Below are positions 11,759-20,473 of a stretch of DNA of 64,000 bases, piece after piece. Numbering within the stretch: position 1 is the stretch's first letter; every line of letters starts with the position of its first letter. The position numbers were made by a program, and so were the translations under genes. The notes under the pieces are model-generated. The model had not been told where the DNA came from and did not search any database. It saw only the letters and a program-made list of their open reading frames with translations. The stretch is from Thioploca ingrica (GTDB lineage: Bacteria > Pseudomonadota > Gammaproteobacteria > Beggiatoales > Beggiatoaceae), in contig AP014633.1 in NCBI GenBank assembly GCA_000828835.1, positions 3,472,001 through 3,536,000 of the forward strand, in the 5' to 3' direction.

Positions 11759-12688
11759 ATGGACGATGAGCTTGACGAAAGCGATGTCTTTGAAGATTTA
11801 GAAAATGATGATGAACCCGATTTAGTACAACAACTGGACAATTTAGATGAAGGAGATTTAGATGCTACTCGTCTTTACCTAAGAGAAATTGGTTACTATA
11901 CCTTACTAACCCCGGCAGAAGAAATTGAATACGCGCGACGTGCCCTACAAGGAGATGAATCTGCACGTAACCGCATGATTGAATCTAATTTACGTCTGGT
12001 GGTTAAAATTGCTCGCCGCTATATGAACCGAGGTTTAGCTATGCTCGATTTAATTGAAGAGGGTAATCTGGGTCTCATTCGAGCAGTGGCTAAATTTGAT
12101 CCGGAAAAAGGTTTTCGTTTTTCTACTTACGCCACTTGGTGGATTAGACAAACGATTGATCGAGCGATTATGAATCAAACCCGGACGATTCGTTTACCTA
12201 TCCACGTCATTAAAGAAATTAATCATTGTTTACGCGCCTTTCGTTCGCTCTCACAAACTTTGGATCATGAGCCAACTTCAGAAGAGGTCGCCAGGACGCT
12301 TGACAAAACAACCGGTGAAATTGAAAAAATGTTGGGTCTCAATGAACGAATCACTTCAGTAGACACCCCACGTACAGAAGACTTTGACAAATCATTACTA
12401 GACACGATCGCTGATGAACAAAATCCTGACCCGATGCTCGTCTTACAAGAGGAAGACCTGATGAAACACATTGAGTTATGGTTAGCTCAACTGAACGAAA
12501 AACAGCGAATTGTGGTAGAGAGGCGCTTTGGTCTTGGTGGTGGAGAAATTGCCACCTTAGAAGAAGTCGGTGCTGAAATTGGGATCACCCGCGAAAGAGT
12601 GAGGCAAATTCAAATTGAAGCGCTAAAAAAATTAAGAGAACTGCTTGAACGTGAAGGATTTTCTATAGATGCTTTATTTCAACGCTGA
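11759..12688 (+). CDS. rpoS: RNA polymerase sigma factor RpoS
   Basis: 309 residues. An acidic N-terminus ([20 protein letters not shown]) is followed by region 1.2 [21 protein letters not shown], region 2 [29 protein letters not shown] and [15 protein letters not shown], region 3 [11 protein letters not shown] and SVDTP, and region 4 [16 protein letters not shown] with the helix-turn-helix [18 protein letters not shown]. The [16 protein letters not shown] segment, the short length and the terminal ALF group it with RpoS rather than RpoD, which has a long 1.1/non-conserved region. It directs RNA polymerase to stress and stationary-phase promoters. This gene is strong evidence for a gammaproteobacterial host. 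Confidence 0.93.
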   Translation: MDDELDESDVFEDLENDDEPDLVQQLDNLDEGDLDATRLYLREIGYYTLLTPAEEIEYARRALQGDESARNRMIESNLRLVVKIARRYMNRGLAMLDLIEEGNLGLIRAVAKFDPEKGFRFSTYATWWIRQTIDRAIMNQTRTIRLPIHVIKEINHCLRAFRSLSQTLDHEPTSEEVARTLDKTTGEIEKMLGLNERITSVDTPRTEDFDKSLLDTIADEQNPDPMLVLQEEDLMKHIELWLAQLNEKQRIVVERRFGLGGGEIATLEEVGAEIGITRERVRQIQIEALKKLRELLEREGFSIDALFQR

Positions 12689-12870
12689 AAATAGTTACCC
12701 ATGTTAGAACTTCACGAATTATTTGAACTTGAAATTCAAACTCACTCTCAAAAGAACAATCTATTCCCCCACCGGCATTGTTAATTTCAGACCTTTAGCG
12801 GGCGAGTTCTTGCCCATATTTTTAATTGTCTTATCCTTCATGTAATTACTTGATGATAAACTCAACCCTA

Positions 12871-12899
12871 TTGTTTTTTCTTGATAAATCCCATAGAAT
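12871..12899 (+). promoter_or_regulatory. Probable sigma-70 promoter of rplU-rpmA
   Basis: TTGTTT (12871-12876) and TAGAAT (12894-12899) are separated by exactly 17 bp and lie 62 bp before the rplU start. No better pair was found in the 272-bp gap after rpoS. The consensus match is 4 of 6 for the -35 hexamer and 5 of 6 for the -10 hexamer. This is prediction only. Confidence 0.45.
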
Positions 12900-12960
12900 T
12901 TCGCCCCTTTGAAAGGCATTCCTGAATTGCATCAGGTTGGCCAATTAAAGGAGAATAACG

Positions 12961-13290
12961 ATGTACGCTATCATTAAGACCGGTGGTAAACAATATAAAG
13001 TTACCCCCGGTGATACTCTACAAATAGAAAAAATTATTGCCCTAGAGGGAACTGACGTTGAATTCAACGATGTACTGATGGTTGCTCATGGTGAGCAAAT
13101 TGCAATTGGGAGCCCGTTAATTGAAGGCGGCAAAGTAACGGCAACCGTGCAAAAACAAGGTCGTGGCAAAAAAATTAAGATCATTAAATTTAAACGCCGT
13201 AAACATTACCGTAAACAAATGGGACATCGCCAGTATTATACAGAAGTCAAAATTACTGGGATTATGGCAAATAATCTTAATTTGACTTAA
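12961..13290 (+). CDS. rplU: 50S ribosomal protein L21
   Basis: 109 residues, slightly longer than the 103 of E. coli. It starts [18 protein letters not shown] and includes [25 protein letters not shown], the basic rRNA-binding tail typical of bacterial L21. It is a component of the large ribosomal subunit. AAAGGAG lies just before the ATG. rpmA follows after 13 bp, the conserved rplU-rpmA-obgE order. Confidence 0.97.
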   Translation: MYAIIKTGGKQYKVTPGDTLQIEKIIALEGTDVEFNDVLMVAHGEQIAIGSPLIEGGKVTATVQKQGRGKKIKIIKFKRRKHYRKQMGHRQYYTEVKITGIMANNLNLT

Positions 13291-13303
13291 GAGGTAAAGC
13301 AAG

Positions 13304-13603
13304 ATGGCACATAAAAAAGCCGGTGGTAGTAGCCGTAACGGACGTGAATCAGAATCAAAACGTTTAGGTGTTAAACGCTATGGTGGAGAACGAGTCCAAG
13401 CCGGTAATATCATCGTTCGGCAACGGGGAACTCAATTTCATCCCGGTTTAAATGTGGGACGAGGTCATGATGATACCTTGTACGCTAAAGCGGATGGTGT
13501 AGTTAAGTTTGAAGTCAAAGGGCTTAAAAAACGGAGATATGTGAATATTATAACTTCACCAACGCTGGCGACTGGAGCAGAAGCACCCGCAGCGGTTTCT
13601 TAA
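13304..13603 (+). CDS. rpmA: 50S ribosomal protein L27
   Basis: 99 residues against 85 in E. coli. [20 protein letters not shown] and [20 protein letters not shown] are diagnostic of L27, whose N-terminus reaches the peptidyl-transferase centre. There is no cleavable N-terminal extension. The extra length is an Ala/Thr-rich C-terminal tail. AAGAGGT precedes the ATG. It is co-transcribed with rplU and followed by a terminator before obgE. Confidence 0.97.
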   Translation: MAHKKAGGSSRNGRESESKRLGVKRYGGERVQAGNIIVRQRGTQFHPGLNVGRGHDDTLYAKADGVVKFEVKGLKKRRYVNIITSPTLATGAEAPAAVS

Positions 13604-13653
13604 CTAGCTATTCATATTGATAACGTGATTTAATTGCAGTTTTTCTATAAAAG

Positions 13654-13674
13654 CCCCGGATGACGGGGTTTTTT
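13654..13674 (+). terminator. Intrinsic terminator between rpmA and obgE
   Basis: CCCCG (13654-13658) and CGGGG (13664-13668) form a 5-bp GC stem with a 5-base loop, followed directly by six T. A flanking run of A can extend the stem into the T tract. It lies 51 bp after rpmA and 13 bp before the obgE start, so it either ends the ribosomal transcript or attenuates reading into obgE. Confidence 0.8.
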
Positions 13675-13683
13675 ATGGAGTAG

Positions 13684-14694
<1,011 letters not shown>

Positions 14695-14798
14695 CCGTTT
14701 AACCACCACTGTACCACAACGTAGACTAACATCATTCCAAATGATGCACATTATGATAGAAAGAAAATTTTAGTTAATCATTAATTAGGAGGAAAAAA

Positions 14799-15551
14799 AT
14801 GACCAGAGTCATAGCAATTATCTGGATGTTGTCAACAACCTCATTAACCTTGGCGTCAACATTGCCTGATTTTCCATTCGTATCTGCTCATGGTCAAGCA
14901 GAGATCGAACTTCCACCGAATATGGCGGAGGTGACATTTTACCTAAAAGCCTTCCATGAGAATCCAAATAACGCTATCACGGTGATTCAGCAACGAAGTA
15001 AGGAACTGCTGTCATTTTTTGTTGAGCAGCAAGTCAAAGAAGAAGATATCGTTGCCTATGAGCTTGACAAAAATATCGTTCATGAACGTGATAAAGATTT
15101 TCAACAACTTAAAATACTTGGATACGAGGTGACTCGTCGTTTCAATATTAAGCTGCATAACCTGAAACAATACGAAATTTTCGCCAAGAAACTTTTTTCG
15201 CTAGAAAATGTCGAAAATATAAATACTGTGTTTGAGAGAACTGATGAAGAAACAATAAAAGCCGATCTCCTTATCAAAGCAGGTAAAGATGCTATGCAAC
15301 AAGCAGAGCGCGCGGCAAAAGGTTTTGATGTATCGGTAGGACCGGTTTTTGCCATCTCAGAACAAGGTTTTTCGGACCTCGGAACACAATTTGGTCTTGG
15401 TAGAGATGATTATTATTCCTCTATCTCCACTGGATCGCGAGGTACGCCATCACCAAGAGATGAAGACGAGTTTCTCTTTGTTCCTTCTACAATCACTTTT
15501 ATGAACAGAGTTTCTGCGCTTTTTAAGCTACAGGCGAAGAATAAAGACTAA
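14799..15551 (+). CDS. Exported SIMPL-domain (DUF541) protein
   Basis: 250 residues. The signal peptide is about 1-20 (MTRVIAIIWMLSTTSLTLAS). The mature part FPFVSAHGQAEIELPPNMAEVTFYL starts the SIMPL fold (SAxGxAxxxxxPDxAxV pattern), followed by the paired helices and strands of the domain: YEVTRRFNIKLHNLKQYEIF, LLIKAGKDAMQQAERAAKGF. Family members are periplasmic or membrane-anchored and poorly characterised; some affect oxidative-stress resistance. The Shine-Dalgarno AGGAGG is strong. It appears to be a single-gene unit after obgE. Confidence 0.8.
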   Translation: MTRVIAIIWMLSTTSLTLASTLPDFPFVSAHGQAEIELPPNMAEVTFYLKAFHENPNNAITVIQQRSKELLSFFVEQQVKEEDIVAYELDKNIVHERDKDFQQLKILGYEVTRRFNIKLHNLKQYEIFAKKLFSLENVENINTVFERTDEETIKADLLIKAGKDAMQQAERAAKGFDVSVGPVFAISEQGFSDLGTQFGLGRDDYYSSISTGSRGTPSPRDEDEFLFVPSTITFMNRVSALFKLQAKNKD

Positions 15552-15616
15552 GGTAAATTACTGCCTTTACCTCGTGTCCATACGCCAGTCCACTGCCATT
15601 AAGTTAAGCCATAACT

Positions 15617-15679
15617 CCCCCCTTTGAAAAAGGGGGGTTAGCTAGGTAGGGTGCGTTAGCGAAGCGTAATGCACCCTAC
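15617..15679. repeat. Two adjacent hairpins (G-run stem and GTAGGGTGC family palindrome)
   Basis: First a stem of CCCCCCTTT (15617-15625) and AAAGGGGGG with a 3-base loop (to 15637). Then GTAGGGTGC (15646-15654) pairs with GCACCCTAC (15671-15679). The second is a member of a small palindrome family found at least seven times in this window. It lies between the convergent SIMPL and antitoxin genes, so it could also end transcription. Confidence 0.75.
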
Positions 15680-15703
15680 ACCTATCCGTCTTACGTATTG
15701 ATT

Positions 15704-15928
15704 TTACGCAGCAAAGCGTCTAATCTCAACTTCAATTCCTTTTTTGACAGCCTCTTCGCCTTGAGTTAATACCGTCTTTGCAATGGGCTCGGACAGGTAA
15801 TATTCCCCGCAATTTGAACAAACTTCAGCGGGAACATCTTTAATAATTACAATTAGTTGTTCACGTTCAACGGTAACGGTAACGTGTCCATGATGAGTTT
15901 CACCGTTCTTGCAAATAACGCATTTCAT
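15704..15928 (-). CDS. YgiT-type zinc-finger antitoxin-like protein
   Basis: About 74 residues. An N-terminal CxxC pair (KCVICKNG) and a second pair (EVCSNCGEYYL) form the YgiT/MqsA-type zinc site, followed by SEPIAKTVLTQGEEAVKKG. The helix-turn-helix domain of full MqsA is absent, as in many small family members. A GTG at 15931 is in frame, but the ATG at 15928 directly overlaps the TGA of the upstream DUF4258 gene, with GAGG upstream. I prefer the ATG. Pairing with the preceding gene makes a type II toxin-antitoxin module; the role is inferred from family and arrangement. Confidence 0.8.
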   Translation of the reverse strand: MKCVICKNGETHHGHVTVTVEREQLIVIIKDVPAEVCSNCGEYYLSEPIAKTVLTQGEEAVKKGIEVEIRRFAA

Positions 15929-16212
15929 CACTGTTTCCTCGTTTTAAAGTCAGCTTGCCATAGAGCAATATCAGGTACATAAGCAGTTACTATAATACAA
16001 TGCTTTTTCTGGATATCTCGCGCTAAGACAACATGTAGTGGTTTATTATCAATGAATCCCAACAATAAAGCACTTGGGAGTGGTTTATCATCAGGATAAT
16101 CATTAATTATCTCACCCAGATTAACGATTGACCGTATATCATCTACAGTAATACCTCTGGTAAACATTTTCATGAGTGCATGACGGCTGAATTCTAGCGT
16201 ATCACATTCCAT
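15928..16212 (-). CDS. DUF4258 protein, probable toxin of a toxin-antitoxin pair
   Basis: 94 residues: FSRHALMKMFTRGITVDDIRSIVNLGEII, then PSALLLGFIDNKPLHVVLARD and CIIVTAYVPDIALWQADFKTR. The opening FSxHAxxRMxxRgI, the central HVV and the final VTaY-PD-xxW are the DUF4258 pattern, a RelE-like fold often coupled to YgiT-type antitoxins. The toxin gene comes first and its stop overlaps the antitoxin start, as in mqsRA. RNase activity is expected from the fold but not proven for this subgroup. Confidence 0.8.
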   Translation of the reverse strand: MECDTLEFSRHALMKMFTRGITVDDIRSIVNLGEIINDYPDDKPLPSALLLGFIDNKPLHVVLARDIQKKHCIIVTAYVPDIALWQADFKTRKQ

Positions 16213-16241
16213 GAACTAATTTTTTTGATGGGTTTTAGTGA

Positions 16242-16305
16242 GTAGGGTGCGTTACGGCTGACGCCTAACGCAAGAATCGGTGCGTTATGCTTCGCTGACG
16301 TACCT
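16242..16305. repeat. GTAGGGTGC-family palindromic repeat
   Basis: GTAGGGTGCGTTACGGCTGA at 16242-16261, then CGCCTAACGCA, then a second imperfect unit GGTGCGTTATGC with CTGACGTACC. It is a diverged relative of the palindrome at 15646-15679 and lies between the toxin gene and the ParB/methyltransferase gene. Confidence 0.6.
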
Positions 16306-16340
16306 TACTTACACTACTTAACTAAGATAAAACAGTAAAT

Positions 16341-17618
16341 TCATGAGTAAATTCTTTCAAAAGTCATTATGACTGTCATATCTGTCAGAGGTAAACGTCG
16401 TTTTTTAGCTATGTTATTTAGCTTTGCCATGGTTGCACTTTGATAACTTTGAATTCGACGAGAAGAATAGGTTTCGATGTATAGTTTATATCCAACAGAA
16501 CGCCAACTTTCACGAATATATTCAACAATATTTACAATTTTTTGGGTTTTATGATCAGTGTGGTTGGGGGAAATGACGGTACATAACTTACTTCCTTTTT
16601 GAGCATTAGCACACACTTCAGCAATACGTGTAATAGCCTTTAAATAGGAATCTTCGCTCATATTCGCAATATCTTGTTTTTTATTAGAGTAGGTCCTATT
16701 AGCCATACCCAAGTATGGTAAATCTATAAAAATGTAATCGGCTTGATCAACCGGAAATCCTTCAAGTAAATCATGTTGTTTGATATCTTCAGTTTGCGGT
16801 GTTAAGTCAAAAAGCATTAACCTGAAATCATAGCTATTTGTCCCCATCCACTCATGTCTATGTTCATAAACATGTTTAGCCATTCCACTACCCGCCATCG
16901 GATCAACAACTAAATCGTTAGGTTTTACGAAGTACCAGAAACAATTAGCGTAAATATCACCCGGAATATAACCATGCGTTTCACTTTTATCTATACGTGG
17001 ATACTGAACCGGAGAAAAATTCCAATTATCACTTGGTTTTATAATGGAACTATAAGTTGAAAATCCTTCTTTTTTATGTAATTTACGATAAGCTGTGGTT
17101 ATTGTTCTTTGATCCATTAACTCAATAAGAGACTGATCATTGGACAACACAATTTTTTTAGCTTGTTCAAAAGTTCTCCTGCTATTAAATCCAACACGAA
17201 CTGCGAGAATTTCATCTTCTTTATGGGTACGATTTTGGGAAATCAGTTTTTTCTTCGTACTTTGTTCTAGTTTTTCAATTGCTAGTGCTTCACGAACCAT
17301 TTCACTAGGTAATCGGTTACGATGATGATTAAGGGTTGTTATTAGCTCAATTTGTGCTAATTCGTTTAACTTTTTAACTTTACGAATAGGTACATGTTTA
17401 ATACCGGCCTCCATGGCTGCTATGGCTCGTCGATGTCCACTAAGGATAACTAATTTAGTTGTAACAATAAGTGGTTCAAATACGCCATGAATACGAATAC
17501 TTTCAACCAGTTGCTTAAAATTAGCTGTGTTGCGTGGTTCTCCATAAATTTGAAGACTGAGAGGATGGGGTACTAAGCGAGTGACTTCTATCATTTCAAT
17601 GGATTCAGTTTGCATCAT
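16341..17618 (-). CDS. ParB-like domain fused to a DNA methyltransferase
   Basis: 425 residues. The N-terminal part (about 8-95) is a ParB/Srx-type domain: RLVPHPLSLQIYGEP, FKQLVESIRIHGVFEPLIVT and the GHRR box VILSGHRRAIAAMEAG. A helical linker follows (about 95-180). The C-terminal part (about 205-420) is a SAM-dependent methyltransferase, with the SAM-binding motif VVDPMAGSGM and a catalytic DLPY (IFIDLPYLGM) in place of the usual D/S-PPY. The order of motif I before motif IV and the DPPY-like site suggest amino-methylation of DNA. The ParB part may add DNA recognition or a nucleotide switch. It is 17 bp downstream of the HerA-like gene on the same strand, so it is probably one operon with it and NurA. 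Confidence 0.75.
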   Translation of the reverse strand: MMQTESIEMIEVTRLVPHPLSLQIYGEPRNTANFKQLVESIRIHGVFEPLIVTTKLVILSGHRRAIAAMEAGIKHVPIRKVKKLNELAQIELITTLNHHRNRLPSEMVREALAIEKLEQSTKKKLISQNRTHKEDEILAVRVGFNSRRTFEQAKKIVLSNDQSLIELMDQRTITTAYRKLHKKEGFSTYSSIIKPSDNWNFSPVQYPRIDKSETHGYIPGDIYANCFWYFVKPNDLVVDPMAGSGMAKHVYEHRHEWMGTNSYDFRLMLFDLTPQTEDIKQHDLLEGFPVDQADYIFIDLPYLGMANRTYSNKKQDIANMSEDSYLKAITRIAEVCANAQKGSKLCTVISPNHTDHKTQKIVNIVEYIRESWRSVGYKLYIETYSSRRIQSYQSATMAKLNNIAKKRRLPLTDMTVIMTFERIYS

Positions 17619-17635
17619 AAAATGTCTTTAGAATC

Positions 17636-18913
17636 TCATGCTGGGTTGTTACCAATTTGATCTCCCAAAGTTTGACGAGGTTTAGCAGACGTTTTTGTTA
17701 ATTCAAATGGAGAAGGCGCCATTTCAGCGTGAACGACTGAACGTGCTTCAAAAATACTTACCAATGCTTCACCAGGGCCAAATGTCAGCGAGTTTGCCAT
17801 CAAATTTTGAGAAGCACTTGGAATCGCTTTACGCAATTCTTCAACACTATTTTGACGGTGTATTAGGCGCGTGTTAAGGTTAGTCAATACGGAATCGGGA
17901 AGTTGGCTAACACTCTGAACGGCAATTACAAATCCGATGTCTTTGCTACGTCTTTTACGAATAATTTCATTCATAGTTGAAGTTGCCGCATCTCGGATAG
18001 CTTTTTCGCCTTGAAAAATATCCTGCGCTTCATCAACTATATTGACGATGGGAAATGAAATCTCTCCAGAACGTTTTAGATCATATACTTTGCGTAACAT
18101 ATACGACAAAAACAGACCATATTCCCGTCCATCAGCATTGGTACGAATAACGATAACTTTACTACTATCAAGGTGTTTTCGTGGAACAAAATATCCTCTT
18201 GAAACGGATGAATCTCCATCAATATCAGAAAAAATACCCGTGTCACTCTTATGAGAATTATCTTCTAACGAATCAAGCCATTGCATTTTACGTTGTTCCA
18301 TTTTTCGCTGCATGGCATCCAGTGTCATTTCATTTAATTTACCCCACCCTTGACTCTCCGCAATTCTATCCAGTTGAGATTGTGTGTTTCCATCTTTTTG
18401 TGTTTTTTTGCGGCTATCACGCACCCAAGTACTAAATTTATTAAGTGTCCAGTTTTTATCTTTGTTGTCTCGATAATAACTCAATAAACCACCAAATACA
18501 TCTCTTTGATTACCTTCATCTGGATAGGGAAACAGTGCATTGATCAGCATTTCCAATGATACATCACGCGCCCGGATTGCAATTGCTTTCTCACTTTTTT
18601 CTGTTTCACCTTCACCTTGGTACAGGCAATATTTTTCAACCTTTTCTAAACCAAAAGGCTTAACCACTTCGGGCTTCCATGCTTGAAAGAGGTGAGTTTC
18701 ATCATTGGGATTACAGATGTTTTTATAATCCGGTTTTTGATCATAGATAATGACACAAGCTCCTTGACCTTGTGCGGCTTTAATTAAATTGGCAACGGTG
18801 TTGCTTTTGCCTGAGCCGGTAGCACCAGCAACCAGAATATGATGTTTGAATGTTGACCAATCCACTGCTATTGGAATTTCTGTACTGTGGATGCGACCAA
18901 TAATGTTATTCAT
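17636..18913 (-). CDS. HerA-like DNA translocase ATPase
   Basis: 425 residues of the HerA/FtsK (DUF87) superfamily. Walker A is GATGSGKSNTVANLI at about residue 30, Walker B is FPIVNIVDEAQDIF (about 305), followed by RKRRSKDIGFVIAVQS with the sensor and arginine residues, and LNTRLIHRQ. HerA forms hexameric rings that pump DNA and work with the NurA nuclease. The usual N-terminal HAS-barrel, about 100 residues before Walker A, is missing; only IIGRIHSTEIPIAVDWSTFKHH remains. The ATG overlaps the stop of the NurA-like gene (ATGA). Either a compact variant or the product of a deletion across the junction. Confidence 0.75.
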   Translation of the reverse strand: MNNIIGRIHSTEIPIAVDWSTFKHHILVAGATGSGKSNTVANLIKAAQGQGACVIIYDQKPDYKNICNPNDETHLFQAWKPEVVKPFGLEKVEKYCLYQGEGETEKSEKAIAIRARDVSLEMLINALFPYPDEGNQRDVFGGLLSYYRDNKDKNWTLNKFSTWVRDSRKKTQKDGNTQSQLDRIAESQGWGKLNEMTLDAMQRKMEQRKMQWLDSLEDNSHKSDTGIFSDIDGDSSVSRGYFVPRKHLDSSKVIVIRTNADGREYGLFLSYMLRKVYDLKRSGEISFPIVNIVDEAQDIFQGEKAIRDAATSTMNEIIRKRRSKDIGFVIAVQSVSQLPDSVLTNLNTRLIHRQNSVEELRKAIPSASQNLMANSLTFGPGEALVSIFEARSVVHAEMAPSPFELTKTSAKPRQTLGDQIGNNPA

Positions 18914-19611
18914 GTTGGTATCATAATTTTCAATAGCAGGAAGATCGATGGCTTTTCTAACTTCTTCTTCACTCCTAACATCTGTGTGTAAAGTTCTCGT
19001 CCTTCTGCTTGCGTTAAAAGATTTTGGGTAATCAAAGGGCCATCAATAAGTACATATTTGGCATGATGATTATAACCTGTTTGTCGCTCTTTATATTCCA
19101 TGAATGTGGCCGGCCAAGATCGAGAAGATGATAAGCGTTCTATCTCTTCAATATGTCGTTTTGTAGCTTCCTTATTTTGAAACAGCTCTTGGTTAGCCTG
19201 AGTTTTTACCACCTGAGCATTTAATGTAAGAGGGTCACGATAAGTCAGTGTGCCAATAGCACACGCAAAAACTTGTGTCGTTAAAAAGCGTTGTGATTGA
19301 AGCAGTGGTGTGCCATCTACAGCAACTACATTTCCACTTTTTAATGCTTCGCGGATAGGTTCACCATATACTTTAGCCCATACAGCCATATCAATTAAAC
19401 CAAGATTTACGTTGGATAAATTGGTATCTGGTGTCAATATCTTATTTTCCATAAGTTGACGCACATTTTGAATATGCGGTTCAGCTTGTCGGCGCGAATC
19501 TACAACATCTTGTGGAATATTGCCTAAATCTATATCAAAAGTATCTGTGACATCCTTAGCATTTTCTAAGACATATTTAAATATTTTTTGGCTTTTCTGT
19601 TGTTTTATCAT
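18910..19611 (-). CDS. NurA-like nuclease, apparently short
   Basis: 233 residues from the ATG at 19611; a TTG ten codons earlier is less likely. VVAVDGTPLLQSQRF (catalytic Asp of NurA), IGTLTYRDPL and YVLIDGPLITQNLL (second Asp) resemble the N-terminal half of NurA, the 5'-3' exo/endonuclease partner of HerA. The C-terminal half of NurA, with its Tyr/His residues, is not present. The last 20 residues (KKKLEKPSIFLLLKIM) look unlike an acidic nuclease tail, whereas another frame reads more naturally (VRSEEEVRKAIDLP). So truncation, a frameshift or a deletion into the HerA gene is possible. The NurA call rests on two motifs and the neighbour. Confidence 0.5.
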   Translation of the reverse strand: MIKQQKSQKIFKYVLENAKDVTDTFDIDLGNIPQDVVDSRRQAEPHIQNVRQLMENKILTPDTNLSNVNLGLIDMAVWAKVYGEPIREALKSGNVVAVDGTPLLQSQRFLTTQVFACAIGTLTYRDPLTLNAQVVKTQANQELFQNKEATKRHIEEIERLSSSRSWPATFMEYKERQTGYNHHAKYVLIDGPLITQNLLTQAEGRELYTQMLGVKKKLEKPSIFLLLKIMIPT

Positions 19612-19812
19612 AATTTTTTCTTTATATTCGCAAAATTTCAATAAAGCCCGTTCCCGTTAGAGTGGAAAGCAGGTTACTCTACTCTTAGGTGAAGGTTTAT
19701 CTGTGTATACTCCTTGAGTTTGGTAGTGCCTAACCAACCAAACCATAATATAGAGTAAATCTGCTCCCTCCATCAAACCATACCAGCGAATTTAATGATA
19801 AATTATTTTAAT

Positions 19813-19850
19813 GTAGGGTGAACAACGATAAATTGTATTACTCACCCTAC
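19813..19850. repeat. Short GTAGGGTG palindrome
   Basis: GTAGGGTG (19813-19820) and CACCCTAC (19843-19850) form an 8-bp stem. It is a member of the same palindrome family, located just after the YafQ-like gene's stop in the direction of transcription, where it could help end that transcript. Confidence 0.65.
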
Positions 19851-19864
19851 AATAACAAGTTAGA

Positions 19865-20134
19865 TTAAAACAAATCTGCATGGGTACCGGTGTCAACCAG
19901 CAGTAACTCGCTACCTTCAACTTTATAAATCAGTAACCAATCAGGTTCGATATGGCATTCTCTAAATCCTTGCCATTTACTTACTAACAAGTGGTCTTTA
20001 TATTTTGGTAGCAAAGAATTTCGTTGAAGCAATTGTTCAATGAGGTAACGAATTTTAGCCTTATCTTTACCACGTGCCACCATTTTCTTAAGATTCTTCT
20101 CAAATCTCCTCGTAGTAACTAATTCCAACGTCAT
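19865..20134 (-). CDS. YafQ-type toxin (RelE superfamily)
   Basis: 89 residues. RRFEKNLKKMVARGKDKAKI is the N-terminal helix pair, SKWQGFRECHIEPDWLLIYKV the central sheet, and LLVDTGTHADLF the C-terminus, where the His in the THADLF tail corresponds to the catalytic-region His of YafQ (THSDLF in E. coli). YafQ cuts mRNA in the ribosome. The ATG overlaps the antitoxin stop by 4 bp, the normal antitoxin-then-toxin order. Confidence 0.88.
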   Translation of the reverse strand: MTLELVTTRRFEKNLKKMVARGKDKAKIRYLIEQLLQRNSLLPKYKDHLLVSKWQGFRECHIEPDWLLIYKVEGSELLLVDTGTHADLF

Positions 20135-20370
20135 AATCCCAATTTAGCAAATAGGTCATCTACTGATTGGTAGTGGTTCACTTGAGTTCTTTCTGCTGCT
20201 GCTTTGATAGCTTGCTGAGTTTCAGGATTATAGTCGTTCAGAAAACCAACGGCAGTTGCGAGAAAGATGTGAACATCCTGTTCCAACAATACCTTAGCCA
20301 GCAAATCTTGTTCTGACTCGTTGAGTTCGGTGGAAAGTTTTTGAAAGGCGGTTTCGAGCAGTTTGGTCAT
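20131..20370 (-). CDS. Antitoxin partner of the YafQ-like toxin
   Basis: About 79 residues from the ATG at 20370 (a TTG at 20385 is the alternative). A helical protein, MTKLLETAFQKLSTELNESEQ, with a C-terminal YQSVDDLFAKLGL, a tail common in antitoxins that wrap a RelE-fold toxin. It lacks an obvious DinJ-type ribbon-helix-helix start. The function is inferred from overlap with the YafQ-like gene. Confidence 0.75.
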   Translation of the reverse strand: MTKLLETAFQKLSTELNESEQDLLAKVLLEQDVHIFLATAVGFLNDYNPETQQAIKAAAERTQVNHYQSVDDLFAKLGL

Positions 20371-20393
20371 AATTGATTTTTTCAAAAAGAGTG

Positions 20394-20428
20394 GGGTGCA
20401 TCAATACACGCTTAGCATTGATGCACCC
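20394..20428. repeat. Perfect 12-bp inverted repeat
   Basis: GGGTGCATCAAT (20394-20405) pairs with ATTGATGCACCC (20417-20428) around an 11-base loop. It lies between the cytochrome stop and the antitoxin start and belongs to the GGGTGC palindrome family. It may sit in the antitoxin 5' leader or act as a control site. Confidence 0.7.
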
Positions 20429-20473
20429 GACGATCACGAGTCAATGATAGTCTACATCACTAACCACGCTAAA

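Noticed and set aside
12900-12960. Ribosomal-protein leader structure before rplU
   Set aside because: A small CCTGA/TCAGG stem exists, but there is not enough structure to claim an autogenous L21 leader.
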